From NCBI RefSeq assembly GCF_005049105.1, contig NZ_SUKA01000009.1, positions 62,001 to 126,000 of the forward strand: DNA of 64,000 nucleotides. Direction: 5' to 3'. The notes beneath the pieces were generated by a model. It was not told the DNA's origin, made no database searches, and worked only from the letters and a program-made list of their open reading frames with translations. Position 1 is the first letter of the stretch. The number at the start of each line of letters is the position of its first letter. The position numbers and the translations under genes were made by a program. The DNA is from Sphingobacterium alkalisoli (GTDB lineage: Bacteria > Bacteroidota > Bacteroidia > Sphingobacteriales > Sphingobacteriaceae). Positions 26,513 to 34,739 of this stretch are shown one piece after another.

Positions 26513-29500
26513 TAAAATGTAATATTAAGATTAAACCCGACAGGGATAGTCCATGGTGCAGTATTCCACTTTTCAAAGCCCTGTTGCCCTTCATTATATG
26601 CAGACTCCGGATCGATGTTGATCCCCGCCTTAGTCCACAGGATAACATTTTTTGCATACAGGGAAAGGCTAATTTTTTGGGAAGCCATCGAATGGGCGAG
26701 GCGATCCGGCAACTGATAGGTAAGCGTAATATCCCTCATTTTGACGAAGGAAGCATCATACATAAAGGCGTATCCTGTTCGCCAAAAACTTCCGCTGGAT
26801 TCGATAAACCGGTAGGCATCAAACATTTTCGTTCCTTCAGCACCGAAGTTCTCTGTGTATGTGCCATTTCCATTGTCAATCACACCAGGAAAGAAAGCAC
26901 CATTCTCTCCACCGTTGAACGGAAAGCCGCCGAGCTCGCCATTTCGCCCCCCTATCCAGACATTGTGGTCACGGTAATCTGCATTATTCTTGATTTCATT
27001 GGCCAATTGGTCTCGGTCGCCATTGAATGAATTGGCTCCTAATACCCCTGCAAACGTGCTAGAACTATATCCATTCTTCCAGTCTTCGACCTTACCATCC
27101 CGTGCAAGCCTTTTCATCGATTCAGAAAAGAACTGTCCGCCCTGACGCCAGTCGAAACTCGCTGAAAGGCTTAATTTTTTATACGTAAACATCGTCGTCA
27201 AGCCTATGGCAAAATCATTGGTGAAGCGGCCCACTTTGGGGAGCTTGCTCAGATCCTCCTGTATCTTCCAACGGCCATTGGCATCCAAGAGATTCCACCC
27301 CTTGTATTCCCCCTCCTCCACTTTCATCACATCAAAGGAATACAGGTCGCCGATAACGCCCCCCACATCGGTAAACGCATATTGACCACTGCCACCGCCG
27401 AATGATACGCGATCAATACCATCAACCAACTCCACCAAGCGACTGCGTTCTTTGGTAAAATTCATCCGCATATTCCACTCCAGCTCCTTTTTCTTGACCG
27501 GCACCAGCAAGAGCCCCAATTCTATCCCGCTGTTTTCAACATTCCCGGCATTGATAGTCGTACTGGTGTAGCCCGTCATCGGCGAAATGCCAACATTAAG
27601 GATTTGATTTTTGTTTTGCGCTTTGTAATACGTCGCGTCCAAGCCTACCCTACCCTTGAAAAAGGAGAGATCCGTTCCGAGCTCATACGAGGTCGCAATT
27701 TCAGGCTTCAAGGAACTGTTGGGCATGCTTGACGGTAAAGAATAGCTATATGCATCGCCCCAGTAGCCCTGTGTAAGCGTAGGTTGGATTAAGTACGGAT
27801 CCGTATCTTTTCCCACTTTTGCCCATCCTCCGCGCAGTTTGAGCATGGATACCCATTCTGGCACATCTACCATCTCGGAGAGAAGCACGCTGGTTGAAAT
27901 CGAAGGATAAAAGTATGACCTATTTTCCTTTGGCAAGGTACTTGACCAATCATTACGAGCAGTCAGATCCACAAATACACTGTTCTTATACCCCAACGAT
28001 GCCATCCCATAGACACTATAGACCCTTTTTTCATATCTACCACTTTCGTATTCCAGACCTCCACGCATCACATTCGCCAACGTATACAAGCCCGGTAAAG
28101 CCAAATCATTTCCACCTGCGGCAAGAGCCGAACGATCTTGATACATGATGTTTGCTCCGATAGCAGGCGCAAAGGTGAAGTCGCCGACCTTTTTGTCATA
28201 AGACGTTAAAAAATCCACATTCGACTCGCGCTCCTGCTTGTTGCTGATATGGTAAGAGCCTTTAGGTCTACTTGCTCCGCTAAACCCGTCGAATGACCAA
28301 GGTTTGAGTATTTCTTCTTTATTGTCTGTACTACTGTATGCTGCTCTTAACATAGTCTTCCACGATGGTGCGATTTCCCAGTCTAATCTCAGGTTTCCAA
28401 ATCCGCGAACATTATCAAATTTTCGCTTGCGTTCGTATGCAGAAAACCAGGGGTTGCTATATCCATCGGTCACCTTGCGTTGCTGCACATTTTTAGTTGC
28501 CCAATAATCGTCTTTCAGATCGTTGATATCGACGTGTGGCGGCGTATTGTACACATCATAGTACAGGTCATCTCCGCCATCGTTAATTTCTGTATAATTG
28601 TCCGATTTCGGATTTGAAACATTTACATTCGTCGTTAAGCTCACTTTGTTGGTTACTTTGTACACAGCCGTCAGTCCTAGCCCAAGTCGCTTCAGTTCCA
28701 TTCCAGGAAAAATTCCTTTCCCATCCATCTGTGATAGCGACAATTGAAAACTACCTTTATCATAGCCCCCTGTTACACCAATATCGTTGATGGTTGTTAC
28801 ACCAGTCTGGAAATAATCGCGTAAAGCGTTATCATAGAACTGCATCGGCTTCTCCTCTCCATCGGATCCAAAATGAATAGCAGGTGTTCCTTCTTCTGGT
28901 CCAAACCAACGACCGCCATCGGCTTCGTTGAATACACCTCTTCTTCCATTAGTAAATTTATTCTGAAGCTCGATGTATCGGTAGGGGATACTGGGTGTAA
29001 CATTGGTATTCACTGAAATCCCCAATCCCTTGGCCGTTCTCCCAGATTTGGTCGTAATCAGAATCACCCCATTTCCCGCTCGCGAACCGTACAGTGCCGC
29101 TGCACTAGCCCCTTTAAGGACAGATACTTTTTCAATGTTCATCGCACTGATATCAGCCATTACCGCCGTCCCTCCAACCGGCACACCATCCACCACCACT
29201 AATGGCTCGTCATTACCCGCTAAAGAAGTTCGGCCTCGTACATACACATAGGTCTCGGCATTGAGATCGTTTCCAGATCGACGAATATCCACGCCCGAAA
29301 TCTTTCCGGAAAGACCTCCCAAAACATTTTCTTGCGGAACCATATTAATCGTTTCTCCCGGAACCTCACCTACCGCGTATCCCAGTTGTTTTTTTGCTCT
29401 TCCAATGCCCAAAGCCGTTACGACGACCTCTCCCAATGCACCTTCCTCTGATCGTAAGACGAAAGAAGCATCTACCAATCCATCCGCTGTTACCGACACC

Positions 29501-30042
29501 GTTTTACGCGCTGTCCGATACGAAATATAATTGACCTCAACCGTGTATCGCCCCGGTTGCACGTTGACAGAAAAGGCACCTTCATTGTCCGTACCAAAGT
29601 GGCGATCCAGTTCGACAATCTTTAAACTCGCTCCTGCCAAAATCTCGCCCTTCTCGTCGGTGATTGTACCAATAATACGACCGGGACGCTGTATAGCATA
29701 TAGGGAAATCGTCCCGGATTGTTCCGAAAAAGCGATTTGTCGCCCCCTGAAAAGTGTCTTCAATACATATTCTAGCGATTGATCTTTAAAATAAACGTCC
29801 GTAAACGTAATCTTTTCCAAGTCCAAATGATTCGTGTACGCAAAGTTGATACCTACACGTTCTCGAAGGTCTTTGAGAATGGTCTTTGCATTGGCACTGC
29901 GGTATGACAAATCGATTCGCTGTTCCAATACCTGTCCTTTCAAATTTTCCGCTGTGAGAAAATGAGTGGCGGAAATAATAATGATGGTAGTGATCCATGT
30001 TAATCGCATAATTTTCTGCAATAACGGTATGTTTAATTTCAT
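26512..30042 (-). CDS. SusC-type TonB-dependent receptor with STN signalling domain
   Basis: A 1176-residue outer-membrane receptor. After the signal peptide there is an STN domain (about 50-115: RSANAKTILKDLRERVGINFAY...LEYVLKTLFRGRQIAF), a carboxypeptidase-like beta domain (about 128-205: GRIIGTITDEKGEILAGASL), the plug (VVTALGIGRAKKQLGYAV, ADISAMNIEKVSVLKGASAAALYGSRAGNGVILITTKSG) and a large beta barrel ending in the SusC-type WTIPVGFNLNITF. The STN domain contacts the FecR anti-sigma factor encoded just upstream, so ligand binding should release the ECF sigma. Translationally coupled to SusD. Confidence 0.95.
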   Translation of the reverse strand: MKLNIPLLQKIMRLTWITTIIIISATHFLTAENLKGQVLEQRIDLSYRSANAKTILKDLRERVGINFAYTNHLDLEKITFTDVYFKDQSLEYVLKTLFRGRQIAFSEQSGTISLYAIQRPGRIIGTITDEKGEILAGASLKIVELDRHFGTDNEGAFSVNVQPGRYTVEVNYISYRTARKTVSVTADGLVDASFVLRSEEGALGEVVVTALGIGRAKKQLGYAVGEVPGETINMVPQENVLGGLSGKISGVDIRRSGNDLNAETYVYVRGRTSLAGNDEPLVVVDGVPVGGTAVMADISAMNIEKVSVLKGASAAALYGSRAGNGVILITTKSGRTAKGLGISVNTNVTPSIPYRYIELQNKFTNGRRGVFNEADGGRWFGPEEGTPAIHFGSDGEEKPMQFYDNALRDYFQTGVTTINDIGVTGGYDKGSFQLSLSQMDGKGIFPGMELKRLGLGLTAVYKVTNKVSLTTNVNVSNPKSDNYTEINDGGDDLYYDVYNTPPHVDINDLKDDYWATKNVQQRKVTDGYSNPWFSAYERKRKFDNVRGFGNLRLDWEIAPSWKTMLRAAYSSTDNKEEILKPWSFDGFSGASRPKGSYHISNKQERESNVDFLTSYDKKVGDFTFAPAIGANIMYQDRSALAAGGNDLALPGLYTLANVMRGGLEYESGRYEKRVYSVYGMASLGYKNSVFVDLTARNDWSSTLPKENRSYFYPSISTSVLLSEMVDVPEWVSMLKLRGGWAKVGKDTDPYLIQPTLTQGYWGDAYSYSLPSSMPNSSLKPEIATSYELGTDLSFFKGRVGLDATYYKAQNKNQILNVGISPMTGYTSTTINAGNVENSGIELGLLLVPVKKKELEWNMRMNFTKERSRLVELVDGIDRVSFGGGSGQYAFTDVGGVIGDLYSFDVMKVEEGEYKGWNLLDANGRWKIQEDLSKLPKVGRFTNDFAIGLTTMFTYKKLSLSASFDWRQGGQFFSESMKRLARDGKVEDWKNGYSSSTFAGVLGANSFNGDRDQLANEIKNNADYRDHNVWIGGRNGELGGFPFNGGENGAFFPGVIDNGNGTYTENFGAEGTKMFDAYRFIESSGSFWRTGYAFMYDASFVKMRDITLTYQLPDRLAHSMASQKISLSLYAKNVILWTKAGINIDPESAYNEGQQGFEKWNTAPWTIPVGFNLNITF

Positions 30043-30057
30043 TAGCTGTTGTCAGTT

Positions 30058-30088
30058 GACCTCATCTTTTTTTCATACTTTTGAGGTC
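30058..30088. repeat. 7-bp inverted repeat upstream of SusC start
   Basis: GACCTCA (30058-30064) and TGAGGTC (30082-30088) are perfect inverted arms 17 bases apart, ending 16 bases before the susC-like ATG. On the mRNA it would place a stem beside the ribosome-binding region, or it may be a DNA site. Function unknown. Confidence 0.35.
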
Positions 30089-30170
30089 GTAGTGGTTAAT
30101 TGATAATTTACTACAATGTTGGGCTGTAAGCTCGGTCGCCAAACTTCTGCTTCAGCCCGCATTTTCTATG

Positions 30171-30199
30171 CACAGGTACCGCACTTTGCCGTACCTGTG
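30171..30199. terminator. 9-bp hairpin downstream of FecR
   Basis: CACAGGTAC (30171-30179) pairs with GTACCTGTG (30191-30199) around an 11-base loop, ending 11 bases from the FecR stop. A T-rich tail is present only on the plus-strand side, so on the transcribed minus strand it may be an attenuating or processing stem between fecR and susC rather than a simple terminator. Confidence 0.4.
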
Positions 30200-30209
30200 T
30201 TATTTTTGG

Positions 30210-31184
30210 TTAATAAATGTATATATCTCCAGTCTCCTCCTCTTTATAGTGCTTATTCAAAATGGTACATATCACACGCATGGACTCCTCCAATCTCATG
30301 CGCGCTGTTAAAGTCAATGTATAGCGGTAAGCGGACACCTCTGGATTATTGGTGGCAAGCCGTATGCCATACAAATTCTGTACGCCTTGGGCGAGTTCTT
30401 CAAAATTTGCATCGTCGAGCACGACGCTACCATCACGCCAAGATGTAGCTACACTTGTTATGTGGTCGTCAACGTGACACGATTTATCCGATTTCTGGTA
30501 CGTCAGCCATTGTCCTTTGGTAAGGACAGAGAGCGGGTTGGAAGTGGTGTCTGAAATCGATACCTTTCCTGTATTTACAGCAATCTTTATCTGTTGCAAG
30601 CTGGGATAGGAACGGACGTTGAAGGAAGTACCGAGTACCGTAACAATGATCCCATCCGTACCTACCATAAACGGCAAAGCAGTATCTCGTTTCACATCGA
30701 AAAAAGCCTCACCTCTTAAGCGTACGGTACGCTTTCCCATACCATACCCCTTCGGTATATCCAAGATAGAGTTGGAATTAAGCCATACCTCCGTACTATC
30801 TGGCAACCGTACTTTTTTGATCTGTCTGGCAGCCGTAGTGATCTGCTGCGCAGCCATTTCCGACTTTGCCGAGACAAGGTCGCTTTCACCCGTTCTAAAT
30901 AAACCCGTATAGATAGCTAATACCGCTCCCACAACAATTATTACGCTGACGGCAACTTGCATAGGCCTACGCATATACCAGATTTGAGCTTTTTTAGGTC
31001 GCGGAATGTTACGCCAGATGCGAGCCTTCAGCCGTTCTTTCTTTGCATCGTCAGCCAAATCCGGAACCTCTTTTCGTTCATTCTCAAAAGATTCATACCA
31101 TCGGTCGACTACAAAGCGTTCTGCATCCGTAGCATCTCCTTTCTGGTACTTTTTCAATAATTGCTGTAGTATAGTGAATTTCAC
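30210..31184 (-). CDS. FecR-family anti-sigma factor
   Basis: A 324-residue inner-membrane protein. The cytoplasmic N-terminus (KYQKGDATDAERFVVDRWYESFE) binds sigma; one membrane helix (about 92-112, AVSVIIVVGAVLAIYTGLF) follows; the periplasmic FecR domain (VRLPDSTEVWLNSNSILDIPKGYG...VRLRGEAFFDVKRD...VLGTSFNVRSY) and a DUF4974 C-terminus end the protein. The start is GTG at 31184, seven bases after AGGAGA, with no in-frame ATG at that place. It relays the state of the STN receptor to the ECF sigma factor encoded upstream. Confidence 0.93.
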   Translation of the reverse strand: MKFTILQQLLKKYQKGDATDAERFVVDRWYESFENERKEVPDLADDAKKERLKARIWRNIPRPKKAQIWYMRRPMQVAVSVIIVVGAVLAIYTGLFRTGESDLVSAKSEMAAQQITTAARQIKKVRLPDSTEVWLNSNSILDIPKGYGMGKRTVRLRGEAFFDVKRDTALPFMVGTDGIIVTVLGTSFNVRSYPSLQQIKIAVNTGKVSISDTTSNPLSVLTKGQWLTYQKSDKSCHVDDHITSVATSWRDGSVVLDDANFEELAQGVQNLYGIRLATNNPEVSAYRYTLTLTARMRLEESMRVICTILNKHYKEEETGDIYIY

Positions 31185-31256
31185 ATCTTTCTCCTGTTAC
31201 AACTATATAGTACCGAAGAGGGATCGATAGTACCTTAAGAAATCGTGAATAAAAAG

Positions 31257-31859
31257 TTAAGTTTGTGTGAACAAAAACAAGATAGTATAGAAAGAAGAGG
31301 GTATCTCTGGGTGTTCCTTCATTAATACCGTACGCAATCGTCTGAGCGCATCCGAGGTGTTGTTTTTAACCGTCTGCTCAGATAAACCTATGGCTTCCGC
31401 AATCTCGGCAATCGTGAATCCCTCCATACGAAGTCCGAAAATCTTGCCCATATTACCTGGCAACTGCTGGACTGCTTTATCCAGAGTAACCTGTATATCA
31501 TTGACCGCCAACATATCCAACACTGTCGTTTCGATGTCGGTCATTTTTTGAAGCAAATAATCCGCAGCCTTTTGCTTTACGTCGGCCTTTATTGTCCGTT
31601 TGATGATCTGGTACTTCAGCGCTGTACGAAGATATGCTGAAAGGGAAGATGTAACGACAAGCGAATGCCTACGTGTCCAGATATTAGCGAAGATATCTTG
31701 TACCATATCCTCTGCTTCACTTCGGTCGCCCAATCGCAAATAAGCCTGGCGGTACATATCTTCCCAGTAGCGATTAAAAAGTAACTCAAACATACCGGGT
31801 TCGTCCTGCCGGATACGATCCAGCAGTTCCGCTTCCGTGATGTTGTCGTTAACCAGCAT
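31257..31859 (-). CDS. ECF-type RNA polymerase sigma factor
   Basis: A 200-residue sigma-70 family protein from the ATG at 31859; the frame six codons longer starts with TTG. Region 2 is at about 15-75 (MFELLFNRYWEDMYRQAYLRLGDRSEAEDMVQDIFANIWTRR) and region 4 at about 120-175 (LPGNMGKIFGLRMEGFTIAEIAEAIGLSEQTVKNNTSDALRRLR). It belongs to the Bacteroidota FecI-like group. It is followed by fecR, susC and susD, a cell-surface signalling cascade in which the sigma drives expression of the receptor. Confidence 0.95.
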   Translation of the reverse strand: MLVNDNITEAELLDRIRQDEPGMFELLFNRYWEDMYRQAYLRLGDRSEAEDMVQDIFANIWTRRHSLVVTSSLSAYLRTALKYQIIKRTIKADVKQKAADYLLQKMTDIETTVLDMLAVNDIQVTLDKAVQQLPGNMGKIFGLRMEGFTIAEIAEAIGLSEQTVKNNTSDALRRLRTVLMKEHPEIPSSFYTILFLFTQT

Positions 31860-31908
31860 GTTGGCAAAGATAGCCAAACGATATTACGCTAATATTAACT
31901 CTCTACAT

Positions 31909-34530
31909 TCACTTCAGATTACTTGATTTTGACATGTATTCAGAGGGTTTACATCCATACAGCTCTTGAAAACACTTACTAAAATAACTCGCACTACTAA
32001 ATCCGACACGATCCGCAATTTCAGATATCGTGTATTCGCCTTGGGTTATCATCTTAGCCGCATTTTGAAGTCTAATATTTCGGATAAATAGCGATGGCGA
32101 CTTGTCTAACAAGTTGACCAGCTTTCGATATAAACCAGTGCGGTCCATATTAAGATCGCGACTCAGCTGTTCAACCGAGTAATTAGGCGTTTCAAGGTTT
32201 TTCTCTACGAATGCAATTGCCCGAGATAAGAAGGCTGCCTCAGCTGAATTTTCGGGAGCGTATACAAGTAGCTCCTTATCGCTTTTTTGAACGTTCTCAG
32301 AATAAGATACTCTCTCAGACTCCAATACAGCACATTGATCGATCAGACCCCGTATTCTTATCAACAGAATATTTTCTTTATGTTGCCGTTGCAATTTTCT
32401 CTTGGTTTGTGCCAAAAAAAATCTCATGCTGCAGTAGGCGAGCGCGACGAGAAATAGAATATAACAGATGTAGGCAATTGTCGTTTTCCACCAGGGTGCA
32501 AGCACGACGACATCGATCGTTGTACTGTCTCCATTCCATTCTAAGCTGTTAGCAGAAGACATGACGACCAGCGTATAATTGCCAGGTGTAAGATCCGTAT
32601 ACGAAATCCTAAGTAATCCGTTACCCGCTGTTCCATCATATTCCCCCATGCTAGATGTTTCGCGCCATTCGGCGTCAATTCCTATTAATTTGTAGCGATA
32701 ATAGATCTGAGAAGGATTCTGATAGTTGAGTCCAGCGAACTCAAAGGTTACAAAATTCTGATGGTGTAAAAGTTCGATTTTTGTTGTATAGCTTGCAGTT
32801 GAAGCAAGAACTATTTTCTCGGCATATTTCTTCCCAACCTCAACTTTTTCACCTTTAAGGTATAGATTAGTTAATAATGGTCTATAAGAAAGCTGAGGGA
32901 ATTGGGATAATACCGGATCAAATGTATTAAAGCCATTAATACCTCCAAAATACAATATTCCATTTTTCGATTGGAAGGCTGCAGCACGAACATATTCTTC
33001 CTTCAACGCACCGCTTAAAACATTGTAATTCGAAAAGTGAACACGTTCATCTTCAAGATCGATTTTTATATGTGATATGCCGTAGCTTGTCGTTACCCAT
33101 ATCGTTCTGTTATGATCCTCAAGTATGGAATGGATATAATTATTAATTAGCCCGTCTGTCGTATAAAAGACCTTCTCGGAATTTGTCGTGGGAATAAATA
33201 ATCGTAGCCCATCCTCAGTGCCCGTCCAATGCCACCCACGTGAGTCAACTATTTTTACCGTCTCATAGGCGTTTAGATGGCTAGTTCTTGGGCTACTAAA
33301 TTTTTTATTTACTTCGTGTGGTATATCTGAGGGTAAAACAATTGAGAGGTTATGCTTATTTTTTGAAAGATGCTGATAAAGGTAGGTCGCTTTTTGAGTT
33401 TTTACATAGATTTTACCCCGTAGATCTTCTGCAAAGTCTTCAACAAGTACATCTGTAATTTGTTCACTAAAGTACGATCGACCAATGTAACTTAATTTGG
33501 ATCGCGAAGGATGATGGTAGAGAAGCCCCCTATTAAGAGTTCCTAACCATAGACCGCCCTGCGTATCGGCAAAAAGAGTGCTGATTTCCGTTTTAATATC
33601 TTCTCCCTCCACTGTCTTTAAAGTTGGAATAAATTCCGATTCACCATCCTGTGTATTTAGCTGCCATAAGCCCGTTGAGCAGCTCACGTAAGCAGTATTA
33701 CCTTTTAAGATTAACGTGTTCAGGGTATAATCTGTCAAGAGAAGCCTTTTCCAGAGCCGCTTTTTCATATCAAAGAAAAAGAGACCACCTTTAGTGCCAT
33801 TGCGGATTTGATAGATCCCATCAGCACTCGATACGACTAAGGAAGTTCGGTTATACAGGCTATAGTCCTCTTTTTTATATGCGTATTTTTTGTAGGTTAT
33901 CTTCTTTTTGGGTAAGTTATAGCATACAACCGACCCTGTATTGAAAAATAAATATAAATTTGCCCCAGCTGAAACGATATCTTGTAAGTGCCCTTCACGA
34001 GCACCAATACTGATTTTTATACCACTTTTCAGTTCAATTAAATCTTGTCGTTGTAAAACCCACAGTCTTTTATGATTATCCAGGAATATATCGTCTATAT
34101 TACCTTTGAAGCCCTTTTTTTCGAAGTAGGATTTTGGTGATATCACATATGTTTCCGTTCGTAAGTCAATTGCCATCAAATTGTGATAGTCTTTAATCCA
34201 CAGCAAAGAGTCATATCCTTGATAGATACGGTAATATCCATCATAATTTGAAAGACGCACGATGTTTTCTTTCCGTCTGTGTATATATTTAAAACGGCTA
34301 CCATCATACAGGTTTACATTCCCACTTGTGGTAAAAACCATACGCCCATCGCTAAGCTGCAGCATGTATCGCACCTGATTATCACTTAAGCCGTGCGAGA
34401 CATCTATAGTACTAAATAAAATTGCTGCAGGGAATGATTGTTCGCTAGCCTTGGTTGACGTAGCGCACACCAAAAGCAAATAGCATAAAATTCCCAAATT
34501 TCTATAAGTATATTTTGATAGGTTTAACAT
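31909..34530 (-). CDS. Reg_prop/Y_Y_Y sensor fused to AraC DNA-binding domain, without kinase
   Basis: An 873-residue membrane regulator. After a signal peptide or anchor (about 10-28) come two Reg_prop-like seven-bladed propellers in the periplasm (repeats such as ILEDHNRTIWVTTSYGISHIK and STLFADTQGGLWLGTLNRGLL), a Y_Y_Y domain (about 610-685), one membrane helix (about 690-712, IAYICYILFLVALAYC), a short linker and a C-terminal AraC HTH pair (about 765-870: YSVEQLSRDLNMDRTGLYRKL; YTISEIADRVGFSSASYFSKCF). HisKA, ATPase and receiver domains of hybrid two-component systems are absent. It is divergent from the GH31 gene, its likely target. Promoter TACCTTTG at 34601-34608. Confidence 0.9.
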   Translation of the reverse strand: MLNLSKYTYRNLGILCYLLLVCATSTKASEQSFPAAILFSTIDVSHGLSDNQVRYMLQLSDGRMVFTTSGNVNLYDGSRFKYIHRRKENIVRLSNYDGYYRIYQGYDSLLWIKDYHNLMAIDLRTETYVISPKSYFEKKGFKGNIDDIFLDNHKRLWVLQRQDLIELKSGIKISIGAREGHLQDIVSAGANLYLFFNTGSVVCYNLPKKKITYKKYAYKKEDYSLYNRTSLVVSSADGIYQIRNGTKGGLFFFDMKKRLWKRLLLTDYTLNTLILKGNTAYVSCSTGLWQLNTQDGESEFIPTLKTVEGEDIKTEISTLFADTQGGLWLGTLNRGLLYHHPSRSKLSYIGRSYFSEQITDVLVEDFAEDLRGKIYVKTQKATYLYQHLSKNKHNLSIVLPSDIPHEVNKKFSSPRTSHLNAYETVKIVDSRGWHWTGTEDGLRLFIPTTNSEKVFYTTDGLINNYIHSILEDHNRTIWVTTSYGISHIKIDLEDERVHFSNYNVLSGALKEEYVRAAAFQSKNGILYFGGINGFNTFDPVLSQFPQLSYRPLLTNLYLKGEKVEVGKKYAEKIVLASTASYTTKIELLHHQNFVTFEFAGLNYQNPSQIYYRYKLIGIDAEWRETSSMGEYDGTAGNGLLRISYTDLTPGNYTLVVMSSANSLEWNGDSTTIDVVVLAPWWKTTIAYICYILFLVALAYCSMRFFLAQTKRKLQRQHKENILLIRIRGLIDQCAVLESERVSYSENVQKSDKELLVYAPENSAEAAFLSRAIAFVEKNLETPNYSVEQLSRDLNMDRTGLYRKLVNLLDKSPSLFIRNIRLQNAAKMITQGEYTISEIADRVGFSSASYFSKCFQELYGCKPSEYMSKSSNLK

Positions 34531-34600
34531 AGTCTACAATGCAAAAAAGTAATATCGTATTTATGTCTGGAAACTTGATACCTAATAAATCAGCTGATCA

Positions 34601-34608
34601 CAAAGGTA
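34601..34608 (-). promoter_or_regulatory. -7 box (TACCTTTG) of the sensor-regulator gene
   Basis: The plus strand reads CAAAGGTA. On the minus strand this is TACCTTTG, a consensus Bacteroidota -7 box about 70 bases before the ATG at 34530. No -33 element at the usual spacing. Confidence 0.5.
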
Positions 34609-34637
34609 AAATTTTATATGTAAATACAGTAAAAAAG

Positions 34638-34671
34638 CAACACAGTTGTTATTTTTTTCAACATAGTTGTC
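34638..34671. promoter_or_regulatory. direct repeat pair with 21-bp period, likely AraC-type operator
   Basis: CAACACAGTTGTT (34638-34650) and CAACATAGTTGTC (34659-34671) repeat with 21-bp spacing, two helical turns. This is the spacing used by AraC-family activators. Each unit is itself a CAAC-N3-GTTG dyad. The downstream copy ends about 23 bases before the GH31 -7 box, where an activator would contact polymerase. Confidence 0.6.
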
Positions 34672-34693
34672 ATCCCTTTTTCATCTACACGAA

Positions 34694-34701
34694 TACATTT
34701 G
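34694..34701 (+). promoter_or_regulatory. -7 box (TACATTTG) of the GH31 gene
   Basis: TACATTTG matches TAnnTTTG and lies about 40 bases before the GH31 ATG. The TTG within the downstream CAAC-N3-GTTG repeat (34667-34669) is the only upstream -33-like element, at a long spacing of 24 bases, consistent with activator dependence. Confidence 0.6.
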
Positions 34702-34739
34702 TCTTACAAAAATTTACGATTTATTAGCAATAAAAAATA

